Positions 33,512 to 44,231 are shown, numbered from the stretch's first letter. The stretch is DNA of 64,000 nt from Melieria omissa (GCA_963971225.1 OZ020270.1:26287123-26351122); one strand, 5' to 3'. Program-made: numbers and translations. Notes: generated by a model not told the origin, from the sequence alone.

Positions 33512-34108
33512 AACGGGTCAGCCCGAAGGGGCGTGAGCTGATCCCCACAATCTGCCGCCCCACCATTCTTGTCTCACAGCTAAAACGACAGCCCAGCAGC
33601 TTGACAATTGAAGGAAGGATAGATGGAAAGTTGTTCGTGTTGACACTGGATACTGGAGCGTCATATTCGATCATAAAAAGGAAGCTGCTGAAGAACTGGG
33701 ATCCGCTGCATGGCATACAGCTGCGGACTGCGACTGGCGAGCGCGCGCCGGTAAGAGGCAAAGTTACAAAAACGATCGCTATCGGCACCAGCAGCCTGGA
33801 ACATGAGTTCATCGTCGCGGATATAATGGACGACGTGATTATCGGCGTGGATTTCATGATTAGGCACGGTTTTACGCTGGACCTGAAGGAAAATGTGCTG
33901 AGATATGCCAACGTTGAATTCCCGCTGCACACCGGCTATGAGCGAAGCGCCAGTAAGGAAGGTTGTATCGTGTCAACACAAGAGGATACCAGCGAATTCT
34001 GAGGCGATTGTGTGGGCAAAGGTGGACGAGGACGATGGGACGAGTCGGCTGTGGGTAGTAGAAGCACCGAAACAAGGACACGACAACATCATCATCGGAC
34101 GTACATAA
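33490..34108 (+). pseudogene. Protease region of B1 pol
   Basis: The -1 frame reads through KRVSPKGREL into an aspartic protease: LDTGASYS near 33646-33670, later DVIIGVDFMIRHG near 33835-33864. A frame change at about 33950 moves the reading to the frame holding VVSCQHKRIPANSE, and TAA at 34106-34108 stops it. The same TAA is present in copy B2, so it predates their separation. The protease would cut Gag and Gag-Pol. Confidence 0.82.
33502..33544 (+). promoter_or_regulatory. Programmed -1 frameshift signal at the gag/pol border (B1)
   Basis: The heptamer G_TTA_AAC (33502-33508) directly precedes the gag TAA. Six bases later GGGTCAGC (33515-33522) can pair with GCTGATCC (33537-33544), an 8-bp stem with one G-U pair. 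The pol frame is open from 33490 in the -1 register. The same arrangement is at 55108-55150 in copy C. Confidence 0.7.
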
Positions 34109-35591
34109 GTGGAACCTAGAAATGGCAGAATACCAGTCAGAATACTGAACCCCCTGAGTGCACCCAGATATGTCGGGAAAGGTGAGGTAATTGGCGAGTG
34201 TAAGGAAGCTGTAGCAGTGGTCAACTGCGAGAGTAGCCCGCCTGGAGGTAATAAGAAGAGCGGTTTTAACATGGACGTCATACCGCAGGAGAACCAGTGA
34301 AGCAGCGAGTTGACGGCTAAGCAGAAACAGAAGGTGAGGTCTTTCCTGCAGCACTATGGGTCAATATTTGCGACAGAAGCAGGCGGAAGAACAGCCATAG
34401 TGAAGCACAACATCGACACCGGAAGTGCAAAACCGATTCACCAACCGCCAAGACGAGTTCCTCTGGCCAAGAGGGAGGAGGTCACAAATTTGATCGAGAA
34501 GTACCCGGTTTTGTGTGGGCTATCGGAAGCTCAATGACGTGACCAAGAAGGACTGCTATCCACTACCTCGGATCGATGACACCCTGGACACACTGTCAGG
34601 CACACAGTGGTTTTCCACACTCGATTTACGCAGCGGCTATTGGCAGGTGGAGCTTGCAGACAAGGACAAGGAGAAAACGGCTTTTAGTGTTGGCGACGGT
34701 TTGTGGCAGTTCACCGTCATGCCGTTTGGACTCTGCAACGCACCCGCAACATTCGAGCGGCTAATGGAACGTGTGCTGAAAGGGCTGCATTGGCGGACGT
34801 GTCTGGTATACTTCGACGATATAATCGTGATGGGCAAAAGCTTCGACGACCACCTGGAAAAGTTGAAGGAGGTATTTGAGCGAATACAGAAAGCCGGGCT
34901 TAAACTCAACCCAAAGAAGTGCTCGCTGTTTCAAAAAGAGGTCAAATATCTGGGTCACACGGTTTCCGCTCGCGGAGTACATACGGACGAAGGCAAGATC
35001 ACGGCGGTGAAGGAGTGGCCCCGACCACGCAATCTACACGAACTCCGCAGTTTCCTGGGCCTGTGCACATACTACCGCCGATTTGTTCCGGGATTTGCGA
35101 ACATAGCCAGCAGCTTGCACAAACTGACGAAAAAAGCCAAGCTTTCGAGTCTGAAGGAAAAACTATGCAGTGCCCCAATTCTGGCCTTCCCCGTGCCTGG
35201 GGAGATGTTTGTGCTGGATACAGATGCAAGCGGGAATAGTATTGGCGGTGTGCTATCACAGATAATAGACGGCCAGGAACAAGTGATAGCGTACTACAGT
35301 AGAGTTCTATCGAAACCGGAACGCAATTACTGTGTGACACGGAGAGAACTGCTGGCGGTATTGGACTGCGTAAAACACTTCCACAAATATCTGTATGGGC
35401 AAAGGTTTCGCCTGCGCACAGATCATGCGGCATTGAGATGGCTCCTGAACTTTAAGGATCCTGAAGGGCAATTGGCGCGGTGGATCGAGCGACTGCAGAG
35501 CTACGACTACACGATGGAGCATCGCAAGGGCAGTAGCCATGGAAATGCCGATGTCTTGTCACGCCGTCCGTGCCAAGTCGAATGCAGGTAG
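34109..35591 (+). pseudogene. Reverse transcriptase and RNase H of B1
   Basis: After a linker with TGA near 34298-34300, about 84 bp are missing at 34500 relative to B2, which removes the first RT block (the [17 protein letters not shown] region). Later RT blocks are present: [23 protein letters not shown] and YFDD (YLDD in B2 and C) near 34808. RNase H shows DTDASGNSIGGVL, TRRELLAVL and RTDHAALRWL, but its start is shortened. The terminal GSSHGNADVLSRRPC is the usual end of RNase H in this group. Confidence 0.85.
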
Positions 35592-36910
35592 TGCTCGCGA
35601 GCCGAGAGCAAAGAGCAGATAGTGGACGTCCGGTTGATAAGCGTTATGCCAGAGGAAGAGTGGTCTGCGGAGAGGCTACGAAAAGACCAGCGTGAGGATG
35701 CGGATCTTGCGAAAATCGTTGAAAGCAAGGAGCAAGGCGCACGTCCAGACTGGCACGAGCGCGGATGGTCGGACCAGCAACTCCCTAATAGTGCCGAAAT
35801 GTAGTGCCGAAATGCAGAATCAACGAGGTCATTGAGGCATACCATAACGACTCCATTGGAGGGCACCTGGGCATCACCAAAACCGTCGCCAAAATAAAAA
35901 AACGATTCTACTGGGTAGGATGTCAGGAGTCTGTAGCCGAGTGGATTAAGAGCTGCGACCAATGTTCAGCCGCGAAAGGGCCGACGGGAAAATCTCGAGG
36001 CCGCATGCAGCAGTACAACGTGGGAGCGCCCTTCGAGCGGATTGCTATGGAAGTCGCCGGCCCATTCCCAACTAGCACTCAAGGCAACAAATATGTGCTG
36101 GTGGTAATGGATTACTTCAGCAAATGGCCCGAAGTGTACCCTATTCCTAACCAGGAGGCCACTACGATCTCGGAAAAGCTGGTAAACAACTGGGTAGCCA
36201 GGTTCGGAGTTCCGTTGGAGTTGCACTCAGATCAAGGCCGGAATTTTGAGTCTGCGGTATTCAAGGAAGTGTGTGAGCTGCTGGGGATAAAGAAAACTCG
36301 TACCACGCCTTTGCACCCACAGTCCGACGGCATGGTGGAACGCTTTAACCGGACACTGGAGGAATATCTGCGGAAAGTGGTAGGCAGGAATCAAAAGGAT
36401 TGGGACACGCATATCCCCCTGTTCCTGATGGCGTATAGGTCAGCCCCGCACGACACGACATCACTCACTCCAGCCCGAGCAGTGTTCGGCACAGAGTTGC
36501 GGTTACCCGCTGACTTGAAGTTCGGCGTAGTCAGCACGACGGGAGGCGCTAAGACGGACTACGCGGTCAAAGAGCGGGCGGAACTGGAGGAAATTCACCA
36601 GTTTATAAGGAGCCGCACCAAACTGGTCAGCGATAAGGCGAAAGCCAGATATGATCTACGGGCCAACTCAGCAGGGTTCCAAGAAGGCGATCTGGTAATG
36701 CTCTACAACCCGCAGCGGAGGAAAGGTTTGTCTCCGAAACTTCAAGCGCCATGGGAAGGACCGTACGAAGTCGTGACTAGGATTAACGACGTGGTATACA
36801 GGATTCAATGTTGCAGCAATAGAGGCGCTAAGCTGAAGGTAGTCCATTTGGAGCGCCTGGCGCCTCATCACAGCGGAGCCTCGGCACTTGTTCGGGACGA
36901 ACAAGTCTAA
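35592..36910 (+). pseudogene. Integrase of B1
   Basis: The N-terminal linker has a deletion near 35755 that changes frame. From 35804 the frame is open to the end: HHCC zinc region (AYHNDSIGGHLG, WIKSCDQCSAAKG), DDE core with VVMDYFSKW, LHSDQGRNFES and SDGMVERFNRTLEEYL, then a GPY/F-type module (WEGPYEVVTRIND). All three acidic residues remain. It would join cDNA ends to target DNA. The end, VRDEQV, lies 11 bp before the LTR, separated by the polypurine tract. Confidence 0.88.
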
Positions 36911-36921
36911 GTGGTGGGCAG

Positions 36922-37369
36922 TGTAACGATAAGACAGTCTGTCGCTGTGCAAAGCAACCCTGCCGCTACGTGCCGTGCTATAATCCAATCTGGCAACGAC
37001 GGCCGCGATGGTAACTTTTAGTCCAATCTGGCAACGACGGCCGCGATAATAACTTTTAGTCCAACCTGGCAATGATCGAAACTTTTAGTCCACTCCGGAA
37101 TGTGCGGGAACGATCTGCGCGATGGCCTGACAGGTATAAAAGGCAGCCGGATGCGGCGCAGCGAGTCAGTCTGGTTTTGACAAGTGAATTTGCCACACGG
37201 AGTAATTAAACTAATACTTAAGTGTACGAACAGTAAAGTGTAAACTGTGAATAATAAAGTGACTGTTGGTTTATTTTATTGTCTGCGTTTAAGAAACTGA
37301 GTGTGTTTTATTTTCAAATTGCACAATCCAGTGATACGTAACAGCCCACTAGACGTAGTATTCGTAACA
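36922..37369 (+). repeat. 3' LTR of B1 (LTR type 1)
   Basis: It contains tandem ACTTTTAGTCCA-type repeats, TATAAAAGG at 37135-37143, an initiator-like TCAGT at 37166-37170 and AATAAA at 37253-37258. Sister copies lie at 43199-43646 and 47313-47760. Confidence 0.88.
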
Positions 37370-37385
37370 ATATGCTACTACATAT
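37370..37385. other. 16-bp spacer between LTR type 1 and LTR type 2
   Basis: ATATGCTACTACATAT separates two LTRs. The same 16 bases between the same LTR types recur at 43647-43662 and 47761-47776, showing that one junction was multiplied. Confidence 0.85.
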
Positions 37386-37896
37386 TGTAACGATAAGACA
37401 GTCTGTCGCTGTGCAAAGCAACCCTGTCGCTACGCGCCGTGCCATAATTCAACCTGGCAATGATGACCGCGGTAATGGAAACTTTTAGTCCAACCTGGCA
37501 ATGATGGAAACTTTTAGGCCAACCTGGCAATGATGGCAACTTTTAGTCCAACTTGGCAATGATGGAAACTTTTAGTCCAACCTGGCAATGATGGCCGCGA
37601 TCATCATGGAAACCTTTAGTCCACTCCGGAATGTGCGAGAACGATCTGCGCGATGGCCAGACAGGTATAAAAGGCAGCCGGGTGCGGCGCAGCGAGTCAG
37701 TCTGATTTTGACTAGTGAAGGTGCCACACGGAGTGATTAAGCAAATAGTCAAGTGTAAAGACAGTGAAGTGTGAAATTTGTGAAATAAAGTGATAGTTGG
37801 TTTTTATTGACTGCGTTTGCATAACTAAAGTTGTTTTATTTCAAATTGCACAATCCAGTGATACGTAACAGCCCACTAGAACTAGTATTCGTAACA
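37386..37896 (+). repeat. LTR type 2 (5' LTR of B2)
   Basis: It starts TGTAACGATAAGACAG and ends TTCGTAACA. It holds five tandem units (29-46 bp) built on CAACCTGGCAATGATGG and ACTTTTAG at 37450-37620, then GTATAAAAGG near 37665 and AATAAAG near 37790. Confidence 0.88.
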
Positions 37897-37957
37897 TTTG
37901 GTGTCAGAAGTGGGATTATGGAAAATTGAAAATAAATAAAATTATAAAAGCACGGAC

Positions 37958-39040
37958 ATGGTTAAACTCGAGCTGCTGAAGGTGGACCAGCTGAAGAAGG
38001 AGCTGGCTGCCTGCAATTTGCCGACTGCTGGCGGAAAGGTGGAATTGCAGTTGCGCTTGCGGGAAGCATGTGAGGCACGAGGCGTCGATTGGACTGTGCA
38101 CGAGTTCGGAGCGCAAGAACTAGAGGTGTCGGCCAAGGTGGAGGAGTCGCCTGCTGATGCTGCTTCGCTACAGAGTACAGCTGCAGCGGCTGCGCCAATA
38201 CAAGCGTTGGACATGAGCCAACTAATGGCTGCACTCAAAGGCATGTCGGCGCAAATGGAAACGGCGAATCGAGAAATGTCAGCGAAGGTGGAAACTACGA
38301 ATCTCGAAATTTCGGCAAAAATCGAGACTACAAATCAGGAAATAGCTAAAATGGAAATGGAAACTGGAAACTACGAACCGGGAAATGTGAGGAAAACTGG
38401 AAAACGCAAATCGGGAGTTGTCCAGCAAGCTTCAGGAAAATTCTGCGCGCTTGGAGCAGAAGGTGGAGGAAATCTCAGACAGGATTAATGGGAAAGTCGA
38501 GCACCTGGGGACGCGGGTAGAGCACTTGGATAAGCGAGTCGACGACCTGGATGATTCCCTGAACAAACGAGTTGGCGACCTGGATGATTCCCTGAACAAA
38601 CGTGTTGACGAGCTTGATGATTCCCTGAACAAACGAGTTGATAGTCTGGAAGATTCGATGCACAGGAAAATTGACGAGCGGCTTAGAGAGATACAGCTGC
38701 GAGCAAGGGTGCAGTCAGTTGAGGAAAGCTTTGCCATAGAAGTGCCTACCTATGATGGTACTACGTCGTTTGACACATTTAAATTGCAATTCGACTTGGC
38801 TGCTTTGGAAAATCAGTGGACAGATATCAGAAAAGGCCGGAGACTGATACTGGCTCTAAGAGGTCCTGCGGCTGAGGTAATAAAGACAGTTCCGGAAGGT
38901 TTGAGAGGTGATTACGGGACCGTCACAAGGGCGCTGGCAGCCAGATACAGTGACGAGCAAAACAAAATGCTGTATTATTGCGAGCTGAAGAGCCGTAGAC
39001 AAAGGGCCAACGAGGCGCTGCAGACATATGCAGCAGACAT
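37958..39040 (+). pseudogene. Gag of B2, frameshifted and cut by a hAT
   Basis: The start and SAP-like motif match B1. A frame change near 38370 separates the first coil repeats from the second coil block. There four 11-residue units of the type KRVDDLDDSLN are encoded by nearly identical 33-bp repeats (38520-38660). The capsid-like part is open until the hAT at 39041. The knuckle and protease are missing further on. Confidence 0.85.
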
Positions 39041-39244
39041 TAGAGTCCGACCGATACAAAATTTTTTGGCCGATGCCGATTAATCGGCATCGGCCAATTC
39101 TCAGGCCGATGCCGATTAATCGGTCAAAAGGCCGAAAATCGGCCGATGCCGATGTCGATGCCGATTCCATAGAAAAAAAAACACGAATGAATTCAATCAA
39201 AAACACTGCTTATTTTATAAAACAACAAAAGCAACTATTACATA
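39041..39244. mobile_element. Left end of a hAT element in gag
   Basis: It begins TAGAGTCCGACCGAT directly after GCAGACAT (39033-39040). The next 130 bp hold many CCGATGCCGAT motifs, some as palindromes around ATTAAT. The matching right end, followed by GCAGACAT, is found in the units at 45671 and 49785, not here. Confidence 0.8.
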
Positions 39245-39636
39245 CAGTAGGTCAAAGCCAAACTCGTACACCTTAAGAAAATTACTTCTTTGCCTGCAAT
39301 TTTTTCTTCTAAATAAGTTATGGAGAGTTTGAAATATGTTTTAGATAGTACATTTTATTAGCTTTCAGGAACAAAAAATATTACTGTAATAACTTAATTT
39401 TTAATAACATTATTTAAGGAAAATCAAAAACAGGAACGTTTTCAGTGCCAAAGCCAAACTCGTACATTTCAATTTTTCGGTTCGTGTTTTAATAATACTT
39501 ACTAATTAATACTTAGTATGTATTCCTTTGGTCTTGATTATCATTTCAAGTCTTTTGGTATACTTTTCTCCAGCTTTCCGCGATAGTTTGGCTCAATTTA
39601 TTCCCATTCTTCAAGCAAAACTCGTTTCAGTCTTAT

Positions 39637-40030
39637 TTGCACTCTAAATATGGAAAGTCCTTGCGAAAAATTGCTAAAATAGTAAATAGAAGTCACTCCA
39701 CGGTCCAGTACGTTTTTAACCGATTTAAAAGCTGTAAAAGTGTGCAAAATAAACAAAAATCGGCACATAATACAAATTTTACATCGGCCGATGAGCGATA
39801 CCTGGTACGAAAAAGTAAACCAAATCCGTTCTTAAGTGCGCCAAAATAAGCTGCAATCGCTGCTAGGAAAAAAGGCGTGTCCTCAAACAATCAGAAACGT
39901 GCTCCACCGGACTAATTTGAATGGTAGAAGAGTTCAAGTGAAATCACTAATAAGCAAACGAAACAAAATAATACGTCGGGAGGCGCTCCTAGCAAAAAAT
40001 ATGTTTCGTTTGCTTATTAGTGATTTCACT
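39637..40030 (+). pseudogene. Tc1-type transposase, N-terminal DNA-binding part
   Basis: The first helix-turn-helix is readable (GKSLRKIAKIVNRSHSTVQY), then a basic linker with FTSADERYLVRK. A frame change near 39848 leads to the second HTH (TIRNVLHRTNLNGRRV) and KSLISKRNK. The catalytic DDE domain is missing because the sequence folds back at about 39965-40003. Confidence 0.8.
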
Positions 40031-40103
40031 TGAACTCTTCTACCATTCAAATTAGTCCGGTGGAGCACGTTTCTGATTGTTTGAGGACACGCCTTTTTTC
40101 CTA
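39864..40103. repeat. Perfect 101-bp inverted repeat with 38-bp spacer
   Basis: Positions 39864-39964 and 40003-40103 are exact reverse complements as far as I can read, with 38 bp between them. The right arm is followed by GTTCAC/CACCTAG-type filler (40104-40138) and then by pol sequence. Confidence 0.93.
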
Positions 40104-40139
40104 GTTCACTTGGGCAAGTTCACCTAGTTCACCTAGGCA

Positions 40140-41802
40140 CTGTGGGCAACGGTGGACGAGGACGATGGGACGAGTCGGCTGTGGGTAGTAGAAGCACCGA
40201 AACAAGGACACGACAACATCATCATCGGACGTACATAAGTGGAACCTAGAAATGGCAGAATACCAGTCAGAATACTGAACCCCCTGAGTGCACCCAGATA
40301 TGTCGGGAAAGGTGAGGTAATTGGCGAGTGTAAGGAAGCTGTAGCAGTGGTCAATTGCGAGAGTAGCCCGCCTGGAGGTAATAAGAAGAGCGGTTTTAAC
40401 ATGGACGCCATACCGCAGGAGAACCAGTGGAGCAGCGAGTTGACGGCCAAGCAGAAACAGAAGGCGAGGTCACTCCTGCAGCACTATGGGTCAATATTTG
40501 CGACAGAAGCAGGCGGAAGAACAGCCATAGTGAAGCACAACATCGACACCGGAAGTGCAAAACCGATTCGCCAACCGCCAATACGAGTTCCTCTGGCCAA
40601 GAGGGAGGAGGTCACAAATTTGATCGAGAACATGCGGAAAGACAAGGTCATAGAGCCTTCTTCGGGCCCCTGGTGCTCGCCGGTCGTGCTAGTCAAGAAA
40701 AAAGATGGCAGTACCCGGTTTTGTGTGGGCTATCGGAAGCTCAATGACGTGACCAAGAAGGACAGCTATCCACTACCTCGGATCGATGACACCCTGGACA
40801 CACTGTCAGGCACACAGTGGTTTTCCACACTCGATTTACGCAGCGGCTATTGGCAGGTGGAGCTTGCAGACAAGGACAAGGAGAAAACGGCTTTTAGTGT
40901 TGGCGACGGTTTGTGGCAGTTCACCGTCATGCCGTTTGGACTCTGCAACGCACCCGCAACATTCGAGCGGCTAATGGAACGTGTGCTGAAAGGGCTGCAT
41001 TGGCGGACGTGTCTGGTATACCTCGACGATATAATCGTGATGGGCAAAAGCTTCGACGACCACCTGGAAAAGTTGAAGGAGGTATTTGAGCGAATACAGA
41101 AAGCCGGGCGTAAACTCAACCCAAAGAAGTGCTCGCTGTTTCAAAAAGAGGTCAAATATCTGGGTCACACGGTTTTCGCTCGCGGAGTACATACGGACGA
41201 AGGCAAGATCACGGCGGTGAAGGAGTGGCCCCGACCACGCAATCTACACGAACTCCGCAGTTTCCTGGGCCTGTGCACATACTACCGCCGATTTGTTCCG
41301 GGATTCTCGAACATAGCCAGCAGCTTGCACAAACTGACGAAAAAGAGCCAAGCTTTCGAGTCTGAAGGAAAATCTATGCAGTGCTCCAATTCTGGCCTTC
41401 CCCGTGCCTGGGGAGATGTTTGTGCTGGATACAGATGCAAGCGGGAATAGTATTGGCGGTGTGCTATCACAGATAATAGACGGCCAGGAACAAGTGATAG
41501 CGTACTACAGTAGAGTTCTATCGAAACCGGAACGCAATTACTGTGTGACACGGAGAGAACTGCTGGCGGTATTGGACTGCGTAAAACACTTCCACAAATA
41601 TCTGTATGGGCAAAGGTTTCGCCTGCGCACAGATCATGCGGCATTGAGATGGCTCCTGAACTTTAAGGATCCTGAAGGGCAATTGGCGCGGTGGATCGAG
41701 CGACTGCAGAGCTACGACTACACGATGGAGCATCGCAAGGGCAGTAGCCATGGAAATGCCGATGCCTTGTCACGCCGTCCGTGCCAAGTCGAATGCAGGT
41801 AG
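40140..41802 (+). pseudogene. Reverse transcriptase and RNase H of B2
   Basis: The reading starts inside the protease-RT linker; the protease is lost. TAA at 40236-40238 is the same stop as in B1. RT is otherwise complete from 40239: [46 protein letters not shown], and YLDD near 41018. Near 41360 a deletion shifts the frame between RT and RNase H; RNase H continues from about 41404 (DTDASGNSIGGVL, RTDHAALRWL). This is the best-kept RT of the B group. Confidence 0.87.
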
Positions 41803-43203
41803 TGCTCGCGAGCCGAGAGCAAAGAGCAGATAGTGGACGTCCGGTTGATAAGCATTATGCCAGAGGAAGAGTGGTCTGCGGAGAGGCTACGAAAAGACCA
41901 GCGTGAGGATGCGGATCTTGCGAAAATCGTTGAAAGCAAGGAGCAAGGCGCACGTCCAAACTGGCAGGAGATGGCCGGTGAAAGCCCGATCGCTAAGGCT
42001 TACTGGGCAAGGTGGAAAAGTCTGCGGCTGAAGGAAGGATGCCTGTACCGCGAATGGAAGAGCGCGGATGGTCGGACCAGCAACTCCCTAATGGTAGTGC
42101 CGAAATGCAGAATCAACGAGGTCATTGAGGCATACCATAACGACTCCATTGGAGGGCACCTGGGCATCACCAAAACCGTCGCCAAAATAAAAAAACGATT
42201 CTACTGGGTAGGATGTCAGGAGTCTGTAGCCGAGTGGATTAAGAGCTGCGACCAATGTTCAGCCGCGAAAGGGCCGACGGGAAAATCTCGAGGCCGCATG
42301 CAGCAGTACAACGTGGGAGCGCCCTTCGAGCGGATTGCTATGGAAGTCGCCGGCCCATTCCCAACTAGCACTCAAGGCAACAAATATGTGCTGGTGGTAA
42401 TGGATTACTTCAGCAAATGGCCCGAAGTGTACCCTATTCCTAACCAGGAGGCCACTACGATCTCGGAAAAGCTGGTAAACAACTGGGTAGCCAGGTTCGG
42501 AGTTCCGTTGGAGTTGCACTCAGATCAAGGCCGGAATTTCGAGTCTGCGGTATTCAAGGAAGTGTGTGAGCTGCTGGGGATAAAGAAAACTCGTACCACG
42601 CCTTTGCACCCACAGTCCGATGGCATGGTGGAACGCTTTAACCGGACACTGGAGGAATATCTGCGGAAAGTGGTAGGCAGGAATCAAAAGGATTGGGACA
42701 CGCATATCACCCTGTTCCTGATGGCGTATAGGTCAGCCCCGCACGACACGACATCACTCACTCCAGCCCGAGCAGTATTCGGCACAGAGTTGCGGTTACC
42801 CGCTGACTTGAAGTTCGGCGTAGTCAGCACGACGGGAGGCGCTAAGACGGACTACGCGGTCAAAGAGCGGGCGGAACTGGAGGAAATTCACCAGTTTATA
42901 AGGAGCCGCACCAAACTGGTCAGCGATAAGGCGAAAGCCAGATATGATCTACGGGCCAACTCAGCAGGGTTCCAAGAAGGCGATCTGGTAATGCTCTACA
43001 ACCCGCAGCGGAGGAAAGTTTTGTCTCCGAAACTTCAAGCGCCATGGGAAGGACCGTACGAAGTCGTGACTAGGATTAACGACGTGGTATACAGGATTCA
43101 ATGTTGCAGCAATAGAGGCGCTAAGCTGAGCGCCTGGCGCCTCATCACAGCGGAGCCTCGGCACTTGTTCGGGACGAACAAGTTTAAGTGGTGGGCAGTG
43201 TAA
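41803..43203 (+). pseudogene. Integrase of B2
   Basis: The frame is open from 41833 through the linker, zinc region, DDE core and GPY/F region. Fourteen bases missing near 43128 (after AAGCTGA) change the frame, so the end reads into the LTR and stops at 43201-43203. The same deletion is seen in the unit ending at 47317. Except for that, it is nearly the same as B1 integrase and lacks B1's linker deletion. Confidence 0.87.
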
Positions 43204-43646
43204 CGATAAGACAGTCTGTCGCTGTGCAAAGCAACCCTGCCGCTACGTGCCGTGCTATAATCCAATCTGGCAACGACGGTCGCGATGGTAACTTTTAGTC
43301 CAATCTGGCAACGACGGCCGCGATAATAACTTTTAGTCCAACCTGGCAATGATGGAAACTTTTAGTCCACTCTGGAATGTGCGGGAACGATCTGCGCGAT
43401 GGCCTGACAGGTATAAAAGGCAGCCGGATGCGGCGCAGCGAGTCAGTCTGGTTTTGACAAGTGAATTTGCCACACGGAGTAATTAAACAAATACTTAAGT
43501 GTACGAACAGTAAAGTGTAAACTGTGAATAATAAAGTGACTGTTGGTTTATTTTATTGTCTGCGTTTAAGAAACTGAATGTGTTTTATTTTCAAATTGCA
43601 CAATCCAGTGATACGTAACAGCCCACTAGACGTAGTATTCGTAACA
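43199..43646 (+). repeat. LTR type 1, second copy
   Basis: It matches 36922-37369 with few substitutions and has TATAAAAGG near 43412. It is followed by the 16-bp spacer (43647-43662) and LTR type 2 at 43663. Confidence 0.88.
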
Positions 43647-43662
43647 ATATGCTACTACATAT

Positions 43663-44167
43663 TGTAACGATAAGACAGTCTGTCGCTGTGCAAAGCAACC
43701 CTGTCGCTACGCGCCGTGCCATAATTCAACCTGGCAATGATGACCGCGGTAATGGAAACTTTTAGTCCAACCTGGCAATGATGGAAACTTTTAGGCCAAC
43801 CTGGCAATGATGGCAACTTTTAGTCCAACTTGGCAATGATGGAAACTTTTAGTCCAACCTGGCAATGATGGCCGCGATCATCGTGGAAACCTTTAGTCCA
43901 CTCCGGAATGTGCGAGAACGATCTGCGCGATGGCCAGACAGGTATAAAAGGCAGCCGGGTGCGGCGCAGCGAGTCAGTCTGATTTTGACTAGTGAAGGTG
44001 CCACACGGAGTGATTAAGCAAATAGTCAAGTGTAAAGACAGTGAAGTGTGAAATTGGTGAAATAAAGTGATAGTTGGTTGACTGCGTTTGCATAACTAAA
44101 GTTGTTTTATTTCAAATTGCACAATCCAGTGATACGTAACAGCCCGTTAGAACTAGTATTCGTAACA
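43663..44167 (+). repeat. LTR type 2, second copy
   Basis: It matches 37386-37896 but lacks six bases near 44078. The primer binding site follows at 44170. An apparently identical copy is at 47777-48281. Confidence 0.88.
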
Positions 44168-44231
44168 TTTGGTGTCAGAAGTGGGATTATGGAAAATTGA
44201 AAATAAATAAAATTGTAAAAGCACGGACATG

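Larger units (their letters stand above)
31747..37369 (+). mobile_element. Ty3/gypsy-type LTR retrotransposon, copy B1
   Basis: It has a shortened 5' LTR (31747-31977), a tRNA-Leu primer site, gag, pol (protease, RT, RNase H, integrase) and a 3' LTR (36922-37369). There is no envelope ORF after integrase. Flanking 4-mers are ATAC and ATAT. Gag has an internal stop and pol has several lesions, so the copy cannot move alone. Mdg3-like membership is suggested by the primer and lack of env but not proven. Confidence 0.9.
39245..40103 (+). mobile_element. Tc1-type transposon fragment ending in a perfect hairpin
   Basis: It starts with CAGTAGGTCAAAGCC next to a TA (39243-39244). The 18-bp motif CAAAGCCAAACTCGTACA occurs at 39253-39270 and again at 39449-39466, the internal direct repeats expected in IR/DR-type Tc1 ends. 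The transposase part follows, then the copy folds back on itself and lacks its right end. Confidence 0.78.
37386..43646 (+). mobile_element. Composite copy B2 (LTR type 2 at left, type 1 at right)
   Basis: It begins with LTR type 2 (37386-37896), carries gag, the left part of a hAT, a Tc1 fragment with a perfect hairpin, pol from RT to integrase, and LTR type 1 (43199-43646). Because the two LTRs are of different types and the pol half closely matches B1, it is a recombinant and not a simple insertion. Confidence 0.8.

Noticed and set aside
36911..36921. Envelope gene after integrase in copy B1
   Set aside because: Only the polypurine tract separates integrase from the LTR; the same is true in A, B2, B3 and C.
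37450..37620. Regular repeats that resemble a CRISPR array
   Set aside because: Units are directly adjacent, without unique spacers, and lie in an LTR of a eukaryotic retrotransposon.
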